DNA of 64,000 nucleotides from Hymenobacter citatus (GCF_014333615.1 NZ_JACSCY010000009.1:62001-126000), one strand, 5' to 3'. Counted from the first letter of the stretch, positions 16,601 through 25,284 are shown. The notes: generated by a model not told the origin, from the sequence alone. Program-made: numbers and translations.

Positions 16601-17125
16601 GTGAAGGTCCTTTTGCCGTTCTGTTTCACTCTGTTTTTTACTTTTTCCAGTCTCGTGTCCGACGCCAATCCCTACTCCGTTGCCAACCTGCGCCGCCAGT
16701 ATCAACAAGCCGCTGCCAGCAAAGAGGGCGGTGAAAAGTTTCACCAGCTGATGGCTGCCTACACGCAGCACGATGCCGTGGTGCTGGCCTACAAAGCCGC
16801 CGCAGAAGCCATCCGGGCCCGTGACGCGTCTATGTTCAATAAGCTCACCTACGTACAGCAGGCCGCCAAGCTGTTTGAAGAAGCTGTGCGCCGCGACAAC
16901 GACAACGCCGAAATCCGCTTCCTGCGCTTGAGCGTGGAAAGCAACCTGCCTGCCTTCCTGGGCCTCAGCCAGCACGTCGACGATGACCGGCAGTTTCTGG
17001 TACGCACCCTTCTGCAACACCCCGATTCTGGCATGGACCACGAATCTTTTTCGCTGGTGCGCGACTTTATGGTAGAGCGCGGCCACGTATCCGGCCCCGA
17101 CGCCCAACGCCTGACTTCATTGTAA
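16601..17125 (+). CDS. Exported protein of unknown function, crtB-linked
   Basis: 174 residues from a GTG at 16601. A signal peptide of about 22 residues ends near VSDA; the mature part is all helical with a TPR-like pattern (YKAAAEAIRA, AAKLFEEAVRRDNDNAEIRFLRL). It resembles a conserved protein found with carotenoid genes in Cytophagales. I do not recognise a function. The short gap to crtB suggests one operon. A terminator follows at 17158. Confidence 0.75.
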   Translation: MKVLLPFCFTLFFTFSSLVSDANPYSVANLRRQYQQAAASKEGGEKFHQLMAAYTQHDAVVLAYKAAAEAIRARDASMFNKLTYVQQAAKLFEEAVRRDNDNAEIRFLRLSVESNLPAFLGLSQHVDDDRQFLVRTLLQHPDSGMDHESFSLVRDFMVERGHVSGPDAQRLTSL

Positions 17126-17157
17126 GACGGCTTATTGATCTTCGTTATAGTTGCCCG

Positions 17158-17183
17158 GAAGCTCCTGTTTGGAGCTTCTTTTG
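17158..17183 (+). terminator. Intrinsic terminator of the crtI-crtB operon
   Basis: GAAGCTCC (17158-17165) pairs with GGAGCTTC (17171-17178) around TGTTT and is followed by TTTTGTTT. Confidence 0.8.
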
Positions 17184-17252
17184 TTTGTACCGCCTTCAAA
17201 CCTACCTTCCTGCCCTTCCGAGCACTCTGCTTACTGCGCAGAATGACGGTCG

Positions 17253-17285
17253 ATAGCTCTCTTATAGCTCTCTTATAGCTCTCTT
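17253..17285 (+). repeat. Three tandem 11-bp repeats in a leader
   Basis: ATAGCTCTCTT is repeated three times without change, ending 12 bases before the start codon of the next gene. The spacing equals about one helical turn. Confidence 0.85.
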
Positions 17286-17297
17286 CTTAATCATAAT

Positions 17298-18485
17298 ATG
17301 CTGCGTAAACTTCTGCTATTCTGTACGCTACTAGTCACTAACCTGACTGCTTTCAGCCAGACTATTCGACTGACGGGTAGGGTAGTGGATACCCAGCACC
17401 AACCCGTTCCCTACGCCAGCGTGGCCCTCCCCGATGGCACAGCGGGTACTGCTACCAACGAGGTAGGCGAGTTCAGCCTGATCGTGCCCCCCCTGCCGCA
17501 GCGGCTGGTGGTGCTCAGCATTGGCTATGCCCGCACGGAGGCCGATGTGTCTACCACTGCGCCCCTCACCATCACCCTACCCGCCAGCACCGTACAGCTA
17601 CCCGAGGTGGTGGTGCGCAACCCCCAGCGCGTGGCCGAAGACCTGGTACAGCGCGCCTACGCCAAGCTGGCCCGCCACGAAAATGACACGTACTTTGGCA
17701 AGGCTTTCTATCGCCAGAAAACCCGCACCAACGGCACCTACGACGAGCTGTCGGATGCCTTCTACGACGTGGAGCTGACGCCGCAGAAGATCGTGGGGTG
17801 GGAGCTGGGCGAGTCGCGCTACGCGGCGGTGGCAGGGCCGTTTCATATGAAAAACTTTTCTACCCTGATGCGGCTGCCTACCTTCACCCGATACCCAAAA
17901 CGGGGTAGCCTGTACCTGCCGCTGGCTGCGGATGCGGCCAAGCGGTTTGCCTTCACGCTGCGCGAAATCCAGACCGAAAACGGCCGCGAAACCGTCGTTA
18001 TCGACTTTCAGCCCCGGCCGGGCCTCGACAAGCCCGCGCCGGTCGGCACGCTCTACCTCGACCGCCAGACGGCCGCCCTACGCCGCCAGGAGCTGCGCTT
18101 GCGAATGGGTAATATGCTGGCATTTACGAAAGGATTTCAGCCGTTGTCGGATTCGTTGCGGCTGGTATCGGACTTTGCACCGGTTGCCGATTCGCTCACA
18201 CGCTTGGCTAGTACGCGGGGCGAGCTGGCCGTGAAGGTGCAAACCGGTAGCCGGCCACCTGTGCAGTCGCTACTATCAGCCTACCTGTTGCTGTATCAAT
18301 ATACTGGCCGCCTACCTGGCCAGGCTTACGGCCGGGTGAAGCACAGCACCGACGACCTCCAAACCCTGCAAAATCGTCCCTACAACGCCCAATTTTGGCG
18401 AGAGAACGAGATTATTCAAGCTAGTCCCATAGAAGAAGGAGTTATTCAGTCCTTCGAAAAACGTCGGGTTTTTGGTCGCCTATAA
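17298..18485 (+). CDS. Exported protein with carboxypeptidase-like regulatory domain
   Basis: 395 residues. A signal peptide (1-21, ending AFSQ) precedes a CarboxypepD_reg-like beta-sandwich (about 22-105: LTGRVVDTQHQPVPYASVAL, TNEVGEFSLIVP, VVLSIGYARTE). This domain is usual at the start of TonB-dependent receptors and other Bacteroidota surface proteins. The rest (about 105-395) resembles the DUF5686-type or similar outer-membrane part (VVVRNPQRVAEDLVQRAYAKL, YFGKAFYRQKTRTNGTY) but is too short for a full receptor. Its role is not known. It may be an outer-membrane biogenesis or nutrient-related protein. Confidence 0.8.
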   Translation: MLRKLLLFCTLLVTNLTAFSQTIRLTGRVVDTQHQPVPYASVALPDGTAGTATNEVGEFSLIVPPLPQRLVVLSIGYARTEADVSTTAPLTITLPASTVQLPEVVVRNPQRVAEDLVQRAYAKLARHENDTYFGKAFYRQKTRTNGTYDELSDAFYDVELTPQKIVGWELGESRYAAVAGPFHMKNFSTLMRLPTFTRYPKRGSLYLPLAADAAKRFAFTLREIQTENGRETVVIDFQPRPGLDKPAPVGTLYLDRQTAALRRQELRLRMGNMLAFTKGFQPLSDSLRLVSDFAPVADSLTRLASTRGELAVKVQTGSRPPVQSLLSAYLLLYQYTGRLPGQAYGRVKHSTDDLQTLQNRPYNAQFWRENEIIQASPIEEGVIQSFEKRRVFGRL

Positions 18486-18503
18486 CACTGAAAATGCGTG
18501 GGT

Positions 18504-18538
18504 TTTGTAGCCCGAAAGGTTGAGTTTGCGTATCTTTT
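18504..18538 (+). promoter_or_regulatory. Putative ispH promoter
   Basis: TATCTTTT (18531-18538) is one base off TAnnTTTG, with TTTG at 18504-18507, 23 bases upstream. The chosen start codon is 59 bases downstream. Confidence 0.4.
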
Positions 18539-18596
18539 CCCGGATATCGTGCCGCACCGTAACCTTCTGTCGGTTTTTGCGGTTATTCCGAAAGCT

Positions 18597-19445
18597 ATGC
18601 CGCACCACCTGAGCGTCCGTATCGACCCCAATTCCGGCTTTTGCTTCGGCGTCATCTATGCTATTCAGATGGCCGAAGACCTGCTCGACGAGCAAGGCTA
18701 TCTGTATTGTCTGGGCGACATCGTGCATAACGATGAAGAAGTAGAGCGCCTGCGCCAGCGTGGCCTGCGCATCATCGACTACGACACCTTTGCTACCCTG
18801 CGTAGCGAGGCCGTGCTCATCCGGGCCCACGGCGAGCCACCCGCCACCTACCAGTTGGCAATGGAAAACAACCTGACGCTGATTGACGCTTCTTGCCCCG
18901 TGGTGCTGAAGCTGCAAAACCGCATCAAGGCCAGCTTCGACAAAAAGGATAAAATCTTCATTTACGGCAAGCACGGTCACGCCGAGGTGCGCGGCCTGCT
19001 GGGCCAGACCGGCGGCGAAGCGGTGGTGTTCGAGAACCTCGACGAGCTGTTGCGCCACGAGCTACCCGACAATATCACGCTCTACAGCCAGACCACCAAG
19101 AGCACCGACAGCTTCTACCGCATCAAGGGCGAGCTGGAGCAGCGCGGCCACACTGTAAATGCCAACGACACCATCTGCCGCCAGGTGAGCAACCGCGACA
19201 AAGACCTGCGCCGTTTTGCTGCACAGTTCGATCAGGTTATTTTCGTGTCGGGCACCAAGAGCTCCAATGGCAAGGTGCTCTACCATGTGTGCCTCGAAAC
19301 CAACCCCCACACGCACTTCGTGTCGAAGGTGGAAGAGCTGCAAACCGAGTGGTTCCGGCCAGGGCAGTCGATTGGTATTTGCGGGGCTACCAGCACGCCC
19401 ATGTGGCTAATGGAGAAAGTGCGCGACACGCTGCTGCGGCTCTAG
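18597..19445 (+). CDS. ispH: 4-hydroxy-3-methylbut-2-enyl diphosphate reductase
   Basis: 282 residues from the ATG at 18597; the frame opens earlier, but homologues begin here. The last enzyme of the MEP pathway, it reduces HMBPP to IPP and DMAPP with a [4Fe-4S] cluster. The three cluster cysteines are visible: C16 (GFCFGV), C100 (DASCPVV) and C194 (DTICRQVSNR). Substrate residues H44 (IVHN), RAHGEP (76-81), the KHGHAEV segment and the SGTKSSN motif are kept. It provides the C5 units for carotenoids, quinones and undecaprenyl carriers, which fits its position between crtB and crtW. Confidence 0.95.
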   Translation: MPHHLSVRIDPNSGFCFGVIYAIQMAEDLLDEQGYLYCLGDIVHNDEEVERLRQRGLRIIDYDTFATLRSEAVLIRAHGEPPATYQLAMENNLTLIDASCPVVLKLQNRIKASFDKKDKIFIYGKHGHAEVRGLLGQTGGEAVVFENLDELLRHELPDNITLYSQTTKSTDSFYRIKGELEQRGHTVNANDTICRQVSNRDKDLRRFAAQFDQVIFVSGTKSSNGKVLYHVCLETNPHTHFVSKVEELQTEWFRPGQSIGICGATSTPMWLMEKVRDTLLRL

Positions 19446-19535
19446 CGAGTGACTGAGCGAATGAGGCGCTGAGTGAGTTTCTGAACGTCGTCGGGTCGCT
19501 CTAGTGTTACTTTCGCGTATCTCTGCGCAACTCCT

Positions 19536-20264
19536 ATGTCTACCACTGCTGCCTTACCTGCCCAAAAACGCCTGAAACCTACATCTGTGGGCTACAAAGG
19601 GGTTGGCATTGCGCTGCTGATTATGGCTACGTGGGTGGGCCTGCTTGCCTATCTGCTGGCCTACTACCAGCCCAATTGGCGCATGCCCTGGCCCTACCTG
19701 CTGGCGCTGGTGCAGATGCACCTCTATACCGGCCTGTTCATCACGGCCCACGATGCCATGCACGGCGTAGTAAGCCCCAACCCGCGCCTGAACAACGCCA
19801 TTGGCACTGTCGCGGCGCTGCTATTTGCCTACAACTGGTTCCCACGGATGCTACCCAAGCACCACCAGCACCACCGCCACGTAGCCACCCCCGACGACCC
19901 CGATTACCACGACGGCGAGCATCCCAGCTTCCTGTTCTGGTTCGTGCGCTTCGCCTGGAACTACGTGACCTGGTGGCAGGTAGTGCTAATGGCCGCTACC
20001 TATAACGTGCTGAAAATCTGGTTTCCGCAGGAAAATGTTATTGCGTTTTGGATGGTGCCGGCCGTGCTGGCTACCCTGCAACTGTTCTTCTTCGGCACCT
20101 ACCTGCCGCATCGGGGCGAGCACGCTGCCGACAACCCGCACAAGTCACGCACCCAGCTGCGCCACCACTTGTGGGCTTTCGTGAGCTGCTACTTTTTCGG
20201 CTACCACTACGAGCACCACGACCAGCCCTACCTGCCTTGGTGGCGCCTGTGGCGCACGAAGTAG
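19536..20264 (+). CDS. crtW: Beta-carotene ketolase (CrtW-type)
   Basis: 242 residues, a membrane fatty-acid-desaturase-like protein with four hydrophobic segments. The histidine motifs fit CrtW: HDAMH (72-76), HHQHHRH (109-115), LPHRGEH (190-196) and HYEHHDQPYLPWWRLW (224-239). CrtW adds a 4-keto group to beta-ionone rings, giving canthaxanthin or, with CrtZ, astaxanthin-type pigments. A plain desaturase is the alternative, but the YHYEHHDQPYLPWW end is very CrtW-like. TACTTTCG at 19508-19515 is one base off the -7 consensus. The pigment made here is inferred. Confidence 0.9.
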   Translation: MSTTAALPAQKRLKPTSVGYKGVGIALLIMATWVGLLAYLLAYYQPNWRMPWPYLLALVQMHLYTGLFITAHDAMHGVVSPNPRLNNAIGTVAALLFAYNWFPRMLPKHHQHHRHVATPDDPDYHDGEHPSFLFWFVRFAWNYVTWWQVVLMAATYNVLKIWFPQENVIAFWMVPAVLATLQLFFFGTYLPHRGEHAADNPHKSRTQLRHHLWAFVSCYFFGYHYEHHDQPYLPWWRLWRTK

Positions 20265-20515
20265 TCTGAACCACGGATTCGCCCGGATTTGTCGGATGAC
20301 ACGGATTTTGTGGATGAAGGATTTAGCCTATTTGTCATCCTGAGCAGAGCGAAGGACCTTATGCCCGCAGAACGCTTCGTCGATACGGCTGTCGTTCACA
20401 CGTGAGAAAATCCTTCGCATGCGGACGTCAGATGGAGGATGACAGACGCCTCCTGACGGTTCCGTCTACAAAATCCGTGGCACCCTCAACATCCGAGCGA
20501 ATCCGTGGTTCAGAC
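20264..20515. repeat. Nested inverted repeat, ACCACGGATTCG outer and GTCATCCTGAGC inner
   Basis: Outer arms of 48 bases (20264-20311 and 20468-20515) match imperfectly, strongest at their ends. Inside, 20334-20360 and 20407-20443 form a second, weaker pair whose outer ends read GTCATCCTGAGC and GGATGAC. The outer family recurs at 60917-61080 and the inner one at 42035-42216. This explains most of the 457-base gap between crtW and mraZ. Confidence 0.85.
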
Positions 20516-20540
20516 GAATACTACACCTCTGCCATTTTGT

Positions 20541-20580
20541 CAAAGCGGCGCTGCCCATCGGTAGCGCCGCTTTGCTTTTT
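20541..20580 (+). terminator. Intrinsic terminator before mraZ
   Basis: A perfect 12-bp stem, CAAAGCGGCGCT (20541-20552) with its complement at 20563-20574, is followed by CTTTTT. It separates the pigment region from the dcw cluster. Confidence 0.85.
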
Positions 20581-20636
20581 ATGGTGATAGAAATGCAAAA
20601 CCGCTCAAATAAACTGGAAACGGGCTTTTACCGGAG

Positions 20637-20661
20637 TGGTAGAAAATGGTAAATCGTGGTG
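20637..20661 (+). promoter_or_regulatory. Likely MraZ operator, three TGGTR boxes
   Basis: TGGTA (20637), TGGTA (20647) and TGGTG (20657) repeat at exactly 10-base steps, upstream of and partly where the -33 element of the mraZ promoter should be. MraZ of E. coli binds TGGGN boxes spaced by five bases upstream of its own gene. The arrangement is the same and the box differs by one base. Binding is inferred. Confidence 0.6.
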
Positions 20662-20681
20662 GGCTTTTCCCAGGCAATCCG

Positions 20682-20689
20682 TACTTTTG
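20682..20689 (+). promoter_or_regulatory. -7 element of the mraZ/dcw promoter
   Basis: TACTTTTG matches TAnnTTTG exactly, 33 bases before the mraZ start. The third TGGTR box lies about 20 bases upstream, at the -33 position. Confidence 0.6.
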
Positions 20690-20721
20690 CTAGTATCCCT
20701 GAAACGACGCCAGGCACTGCC

Positions 20722-21198
20722 ATGAACCTTCTCTCCGGCGAATATGAATGCAAGCTGGACCCGAAAGGGCGTCTGGTGCTGCCGGCCAAGGTGAAGGGTA
20801 GCCTGCCGGAAGAAACTGGCAACCAACTAATCCTGGTGCGCGGTTTCGAGCCGTGCTTGGTACTGTACCCACGGTCGGCGTGGCGCGTGATTCACGAGAA
20901 GGTGATGGCGCTGGACGAGTTCAACGAAGAATATCGTCAGTTTCAGCGCAACTTCCTGCGGGGCATGACGGAGGTAGAGTTGGATAGCATCGGCCGGTTT
21001 ATGCTGCCGCGTACCATGCTGCGCTACGCCGGCATCGAGAAGGAGGCCATTATTGTAGGCATCGGCAACCGGTGCGAAATCTGGGACCCCGAGCGCTACG
21101 ACAACTTCCTCATCAAAGACCAGCAAAGCTTCTCCAAGCTGGCCCAAAAATTCCTGACCACCCCCGACGCGGCCCCTACCAATCCGCTTGCTGCATGA
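20722..21198 (+). CDS. mraZ: Transcriptional regulator MraZ
   Basis: 158 residues from the ATG at 20722. Two AbrB-like domains each carry the DxxGR motif: DPKGR at 13-17 (LDPKGRLVLPAK) and DSIGR at 88-92 (LDSIGRFMLPRTML). MraZ forms a ring and represses the dcw operon by binding a tandem array upstream of itself; a matching array lies at 20637-20661. It is the first gene of the cluster. Its stop overlaps the rsmH start in ATGA, so the two are translationally coupled. Confidence 0.95.
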   Translation: MNLLSGEYECKLDPKGRLVLPAKVKGSLPEETGNQLILVRGFEPCLVLYPRSAWRVIHEKVMALDEFNEEYRQFQRNFLRGMTEVELDSIGRFMLPRTMLRYAGIEKEAIIVGIGNRCEIWDPERYDNFLIKDQQSFSKLAQKFLTTPDAAPTNPLAA

Positions 21199-22130
21199 GC
21201 ACTTCCTACCCCAACGATACCGCCTACCACCGCCCCGTGATGCTACGCGAGTGCCTCGAAGCCCTCGACCTGCGCCCTGATGGCCGGTACGTGGACGTGA
21301 CCTTTGGCGGAGGCGGGCACTCGGCGCGCATCTTGGAGCATCTCACCACCGGCCACCTCTACAGCTTCGATCAGGATGCCGATGCCGAGGCCGAAGCCGC
21401 TCGCCTGGCCCGGCCGCAGTTCACCTTCATTCGCGCCAACTTCCGCGACCTGCACGCCGAGCTAGCCCGCCGCGGCGCTCTACCCGTAGATGGACTGCTA
21501 GCCGATCTAGGGGTGTCGTCGCACCAGTTTGACACGCCGGAGCGCGGTTTCTCTACACGCTTCGACGGGCCGCTGGACATGCGCATGAACCCCGAAGCCG
21601 CCCAAAGCGCCGCCGACATCGTGCAGGACTACTCCGAAGCCGAGCTGCACCGCATTTTTGGGATGTACGGTGAGGTGACCAACGCCCGCACCCTAGCCGC
21701 CACCGTGGTAGCCGCCCGTCGGGGTAGGGCCATTACCACCATCGCGGAGCTAAAGAAGGCTATTGCGCCCTGCACGCCCCGCGGCAAAGAGAATAAGTAC
21801 CTGGCACAAGTGTTCCAGGCGCTGCGCATTGAGGTGAACGAGGAAATGGAAGCCCTCCAGGAAATGCTGCTGCAAACGGCGCAAGTATTGCGCCCCGGCG
21901 GCCGCCTAGTAGTGATGAGCTACCACTCGCTGGAAGACCGACTAGTGAAAAACTACCTCGCCAAAGGCAAGTTTTTCGGCGAAGTAGAAAAGGATTTGTT
22001 CGGCAATACCCACCAGCCCTTCACCGTGCTCACGCGCAAACCCATAGAAGCCACTGCCGCCGAAATTGCCGAAAATAGCCGCGCCCGAAGCGCGAAACTT
22101 CGCATTGGGGAATTAGGAATTAGGAATTAG
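21195..22130 (+). CDS. rsmH: 16S rRNA (cytosine-1402-N4)-methyltransferase
   Basis: 311 residues from the ATG overlapping the mraZ stop. It methylates N4 of C1402 in the ribosomal P site using SAM. The SAM loop TFGGGGHSARIL lies at 36-47. GLLADLGVSSHQFD and RGFSTRFDGPLDMRMN, also RIEVNEEMEAL and SYHSLEDRLVKNY, are family hallmarks. The last six residues (ELGIRN) and the stop codon are written by the GAATTAG tandem repeat that continues into the gap. Confidence 0.95.
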   Translation: MSTSYPNDTAYHRPVMLRECLEALDLRPDGRYVDVTFGGGGHSARILEHLTTGHLYSFDQDADAEAEAARLARPQFTFIRANFRDLHAELARRGALPVDGLLADLGVSSHQFDTPERGFSTRFDGPLDMRMNPEAAQSAADIVQDYSEAELHRIFGMYGEVTNARTLAATVVAARRGRAITTIAELKKAIAPCTPRGKENKYLAQVFQALRIEVNEEMEALQEMLLQTAQVLRPGGRLVVMSYHSLEDRLVKNYLAKGKFFGEVEKDLFGNTHQPFTVLTRKPIEATAAEIAENSRARSAKLRIGELGIRN

Positions 22131-22158
22131 GAATTAGGAATTAGGAATTAGGAATTAG
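22110..22158 (+). repeat. Seven tandem GAATTAG units across the rsmH stop
   Basis: Seven exact 7-base units. Three units (21 bases) encode E-L-G-I-R-N-stop. The complement of the unit (CTAATTC, with ATAATTC variants) recurs at 22247-22276 just before ftsL, so the two ends can pair. Confidence 0.9.
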
Positions 22159-22279
22159 TTTTTTTGAACGCTTTAAATGCCGATGAAACGAATTATGAAA
22201 TTGAATAAGAAGAGTAGGAAAAGCATTTGCGCCGCCTGCACTTCATAATTTCTAATTCATAATTCATAATTCATAAAAC

Positions 22280-22981
22280 ATGGCCGTTAATACCGTCAGA
22301 CCACCGCAAAAAACTCCACCCCGCGCCAATGTGCCGCGCGAGGTGGCAGCGCCCATGCCTGTGCCGGAGGTAGTGCCCGAGCCTACCCACATACCCGAGC
22401 CGGAGCCCGAGGAAGAGCCGGAGCCCTACCGCGCCCCGCGCCGGCCCGCTAGCACCTGGAGCGTATTTACGGTGGTAGACCGCATGATGCGGATGGACGG
22501 GCTATTCCGTGAGGGGCTGCCGGTGCGCTACCTACCGCACTTGCTGTTTGTGATGTTCCTGACGTTGCTCTACATCGGCAATACGCACTACGCCACGCGG
22601 ATGAACCGCAATATTCAGAAGCTGAAACTGGAAACCGAGGATTTGCGCGCCGACTTTACTACCCTGTCCTCTGATTATATGGAGGCCAGCAAGCAAAGCG
22701 AGGTGGCCCGCAAAGTAGCGGCCTACGGGCTGGTAGAAAGCTCGTCGCCGCCGTTCCGCATCAAGGTGCCGGCTGGCCGACTGGACGAGGCCCAGCTGGA
22801 CCGCCTACCCGTCATCACGGCCGACTCCATGGCGGCACGGGTTGTAGCCGACTCGCTGGCCCGCCTGGCCGCCGAAGAGGAAGCCGGGGCATTACCGCCC
22901 GATTCGGTGGCTGCGCCCGCCCGCGCACCGCGTATGATTGAAGCCCCGAAAGCGCGCACTAAACCTGCGAAGAAGAAATGA
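22280..22981 (+). CDS. ftsL: FtsL-like cell division protein
   Basis: 233 residues. The N-terminal 55 residues form a Pro/Glu-rich cytoplasmic arm, then one membrane helix (about 85-101), a short coiled coil (about 105-150, IQKLKLETEDLRADFTTLSSDY) and an Ala-rich tail ending in Lys. This is the layout of Bacteroidota FtsL-like proteins, which link FtsQ and the FtsW-FtsI synthase at the septum. Sequence conservation in this family is weak; the call relies on topology and on the position between rsmH and the PBP. The stop overlaps the next start by four bases. Confidence 0.85.
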   Translation: MAVNTVRPPQKTPPRANVPREVAAPMPVPEVVPEPTHIPEPEPEEEPEPYRAPRRPASTWSVFTVVDRMMRMDGLFREGLPVRYLPHLLFVMFLTLLYIGNTHYATRMNRNIQKLKLETEDLRADFTTLSSDYMEASKQSEVARKVAAYGLVESSSPPFRIKVPAGRLDEAQLDRLPVITADSMAARVVADSLARLAAEEEAGALPPDSVAAPARAPRMIEAPKARTKPAKKK

Positions 22982-25257
22982 AGGGAAACGTTAAAAAAGC
23001 CATAGTTACGCGGGTTCGCCTGGCCTTTTTGGGGGTGTGCCTGTTCTCGGCGGCCATCGTGTGGAAGGTGTCGCGCATTCAGTCGGAGGAAGAAGGGGCC
23101 AAGTGGCGGGCGCTGGAGCAGGAACGCCGGGTGGTGTACCAGCCGGTATTTGCCACGCGGGGTACCATTCTGGCCGGCGACGGCAAGAGCATTATGGCGA
23201 CTTCGCTCCCCTTCTACCGGGTAGCCTGGGACCCGAGCGTGGTCGACAAGGACCTGCTGCGCGCCAAAGCCGATTCGCTGGGGCTGCTACTTTCGCGCTT
23301 TTTCGGCGATAAGTCGGCGCAGGAATATGCCCGCAAGCTCAAGAACGCCCGCAACGCCTCGCCCGTGGTGCGCTACATTCGCCTGAACTCGCGGCAGATC
23401 AATTTCCAGGAGAAAAAGCAGCTGGCTACGTGGCCCATTTTTCGACTGGGGAAGAACAAAGGCGGGGTTATTTTTGAGAAGGTAGACAAGCGTTTCCGTC
23501 CGTTTGGCGGGCTGGCCCAGCGCACCATCGGCTTCCTGAACGAAGACAAAAACGGCGCGGGCCTGGAGTTTACCTACAACCGCAGCCTGGCCGGCAAAGA
23601 TGGCGAAGCCCTGTTTGAGCGCCTACCCGGCGGCAACAAGCCCATTTACGACGGCTCAGAGGTGAAGGCCCAAGCCGGCTACGACATCCGAACCACTCTC
23701 GACATTAACTTGCAGGACGTGGCCGAGAATGCCCTGTATAAGTCGTTGGTAGACAATGATGCACAATACGGGTGCGTGGTGCTGATGGAGGTGAAAACCG
23801 GCGAAATTAAGGCCATTGCCAACCTGGGTAAGATTGGCGACGGTGTGTATACCGAGAACTACAACTACGCCATTGCCGACCAGGGCCGTACTGAGCCGGG
23901 CTCTACCTTCAAGCTGGCCTCGATGATGGCCTTGTTTGAAGATGACCCTGACATTGAGCTGACTGACACGGTGAATACCGGCACCTCGGGCTCTATGAAG
24001 ATTGCCGGCGCCATCAAAACCGACACCCACCCCAATGGCCGCGTCACGATTCAGAAAGCCATTGAGCAGTCGTCGAACATTGGGGTGGCCAAGCTCATCA
24101 ACGACCATTTCTCTGCTAATCCTGAGAAGTACACGGACCACCTCAAGAGCTTCGGGCTGGACAAGCCCTTGGGCTTCCAGATGGCCGGCGAGGCGCGGCC
24201 CTACGTGAAGGACCCTAACGACCGGAGCTGGAGCCGTACTTCGCTCTCTACTATGAGCATTGGCTATGAGCTGAAGCTGGCCCCGCTGCAAACGCTGGCG
24301 TTTTACAACGCCATTGCCAACGATGGCGTGAAGGTAGAGCCCATCATTGTCAAGGAAATCAAGCAGGCCGACAAGGTGCTGGAGAGCTTCGAGGCACGGG
24401 TGCTGAACCCGCGCATCTGTTCGGAAAAAACAGTAGCCAAGCTGCAATCTATGCTAAAAGGGGTGGTGCTGAATGGCTCGGCCCGCGGCATTAAGACCGA
24501 TGATTACAGCATTGCTGGCAAAACCGGCACTGCCTGGAAATTCAAAAACGGCCACTATACCCGCATGTACTCCACCAGCTTTTGCGGCTATTTTCCCGCC
24601 GATAAGCCTAAGTACAGCTGCATTGTGGTGATTGACTCGCCTCGTCGCGGCCGCATCTACGGTGGCACGGTGGCCGCGCCGGTATTCCGGGAAGTAGCCG
24701 ATAAGGCCATGGCCCGCGACGCGGCCAGTCAGCGGCCCCTACTGGCGCGGGGTAGCGGCCCCCGCTCGCGGGTGCCCTACGTGCGCGCCGGTATGCAAGA
24801 TGAGTTGCAACTAGTGTGCGAAAAACTTTCGATAGGCATGGACGCGCCGCAGGCGGTAGCCGAAGACTGGGTGCGCGTGACGCCCGCCCGCGACTCGGCC
24901 AAGCTGGCCGTGGTAGCCCAGCCCGTGTCGCGCGACCATGTGCCCAACGTGCAAGGCATGACATTACGCGATGCCTTATTTTTGCTGGAAAACCGGGGCC
25001 TGCGCGTGAAAACCGTAGGTACAGGCCGTGTGCAACGCCAGTCGCTGGCTGCGGGTAGCGCCCTGAAACGGGGTAGTATCGTAGTATTGGAGCTGGCGCC
25101 CATTGGCCGCCAGATGGTGCCCGTGCTGCTACCCTCGGTGGCCAGTGAACCCAAGCCGGCCGTGACCTACCCTGCCGAACCGACCAAAAAACGTGCGGCG
25201 CCGTCGTCCATCACGCAGCAAACGCCGCGCCGGACCGAAACTAAACCCAAAGCTTAA
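22978..25257 (+). CDS. ftsI: Division-type penicillin-binding protein (FtsI) with PASTA domain
   Basis: 759 residues. A membrane anchor (about 13-30) precedes a PBP dimerisation domain with RGTILAGDGK (61-70) and the transpeptidase. Catalytic motifs: S309-TF-K312 (PGSTFKL), S365-S-N367 and K515-TG (AGKTGTAW). A PASTA-like domain (about 662-712, VPNVQGMTLRDALFLL) follows, then a basic Pro-rich tail. It cross-links septal peptidoglycan with FtsW. The PASTA domain is common in Bacteroidota FtsI but absent from the E. coli protein. The ATG overlaps the ftsL stop. Confidence 0.95.
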   Translation: MKGNVKKAIVTRVRLAFLGVCLFSAAIVWKVSRIQSEEEGAKWRALEQERRVVYQPVFATRGTILAGDGKSIMATSLPFYRVAWDPSVVDKDLLRAKADSLGLLLSRFFGDKSAQEYARKLKNARNASPVVRYIRLNSRQINFQEKKQLATWPIFRLGKNKGGVIFEKVDKRFRPFGGLAQRTIGFLNEDKNGAGLEFTYNRSLAGKDGEALFERLPGGNKPIYDGSEVKAQAGYDIRTTLDINLQDVAENALYKSLVDNDAQYGCVVLMEVKTGEIKAIANLGKIGDGVYTENYNYAIADQGRTEPGSTFKLASMMALFEDDPDIELTDTVNTGTSGSMKIAGAIKTDTHPNGRVTIQKAIEQSSNIGVAKLINDHFSANPEKYTDHLKSFGLDKPLGFQMAGEARPYVKDPNDRSWSRTSLSTMSIGYELKLAPLQTLAFYNAIANDGVKVEPIIVKEIKQADKVLESFEARVLNPRICSEKTVAKLQSMLKGVVLNGSARGIKTDDYSIAGKTGTAWKFKNGHYTRMYSTSFCGYFPADKPKYSCIVVIDSPRRGRIYGGTVAAPVFREVADKAMARDAASQRPLLARGSGPRSRVPYVRAGMQDELQLVCEKLSIGMDAPQAVAEDWVRVTPARDSAKLAVVAQPVSRDHVPNVQGMTLRDALFLLENRGLRVKTVGTGRVQRQSLAAGSALKRGSIVVLELAPIGRQMVPVLLPSVASEPKPAVTYPAEPTKKRAAPSSITQQTPRRTETKPKA

Positions 25258-25284
25258 CCGGCGCCCGTCGCGTCGTTTTTTCTC

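Noticed and set aside
22110..22158. Possible CRISPR array
   Set aside because: The 7-base units are directly joined with no spacers, and there are no cas genes.
23656..24447. 263-codon antisense frame within ftsI
   Set aside because: Antisense to the transpeptidase motifs, with no recognisable family features of its own.
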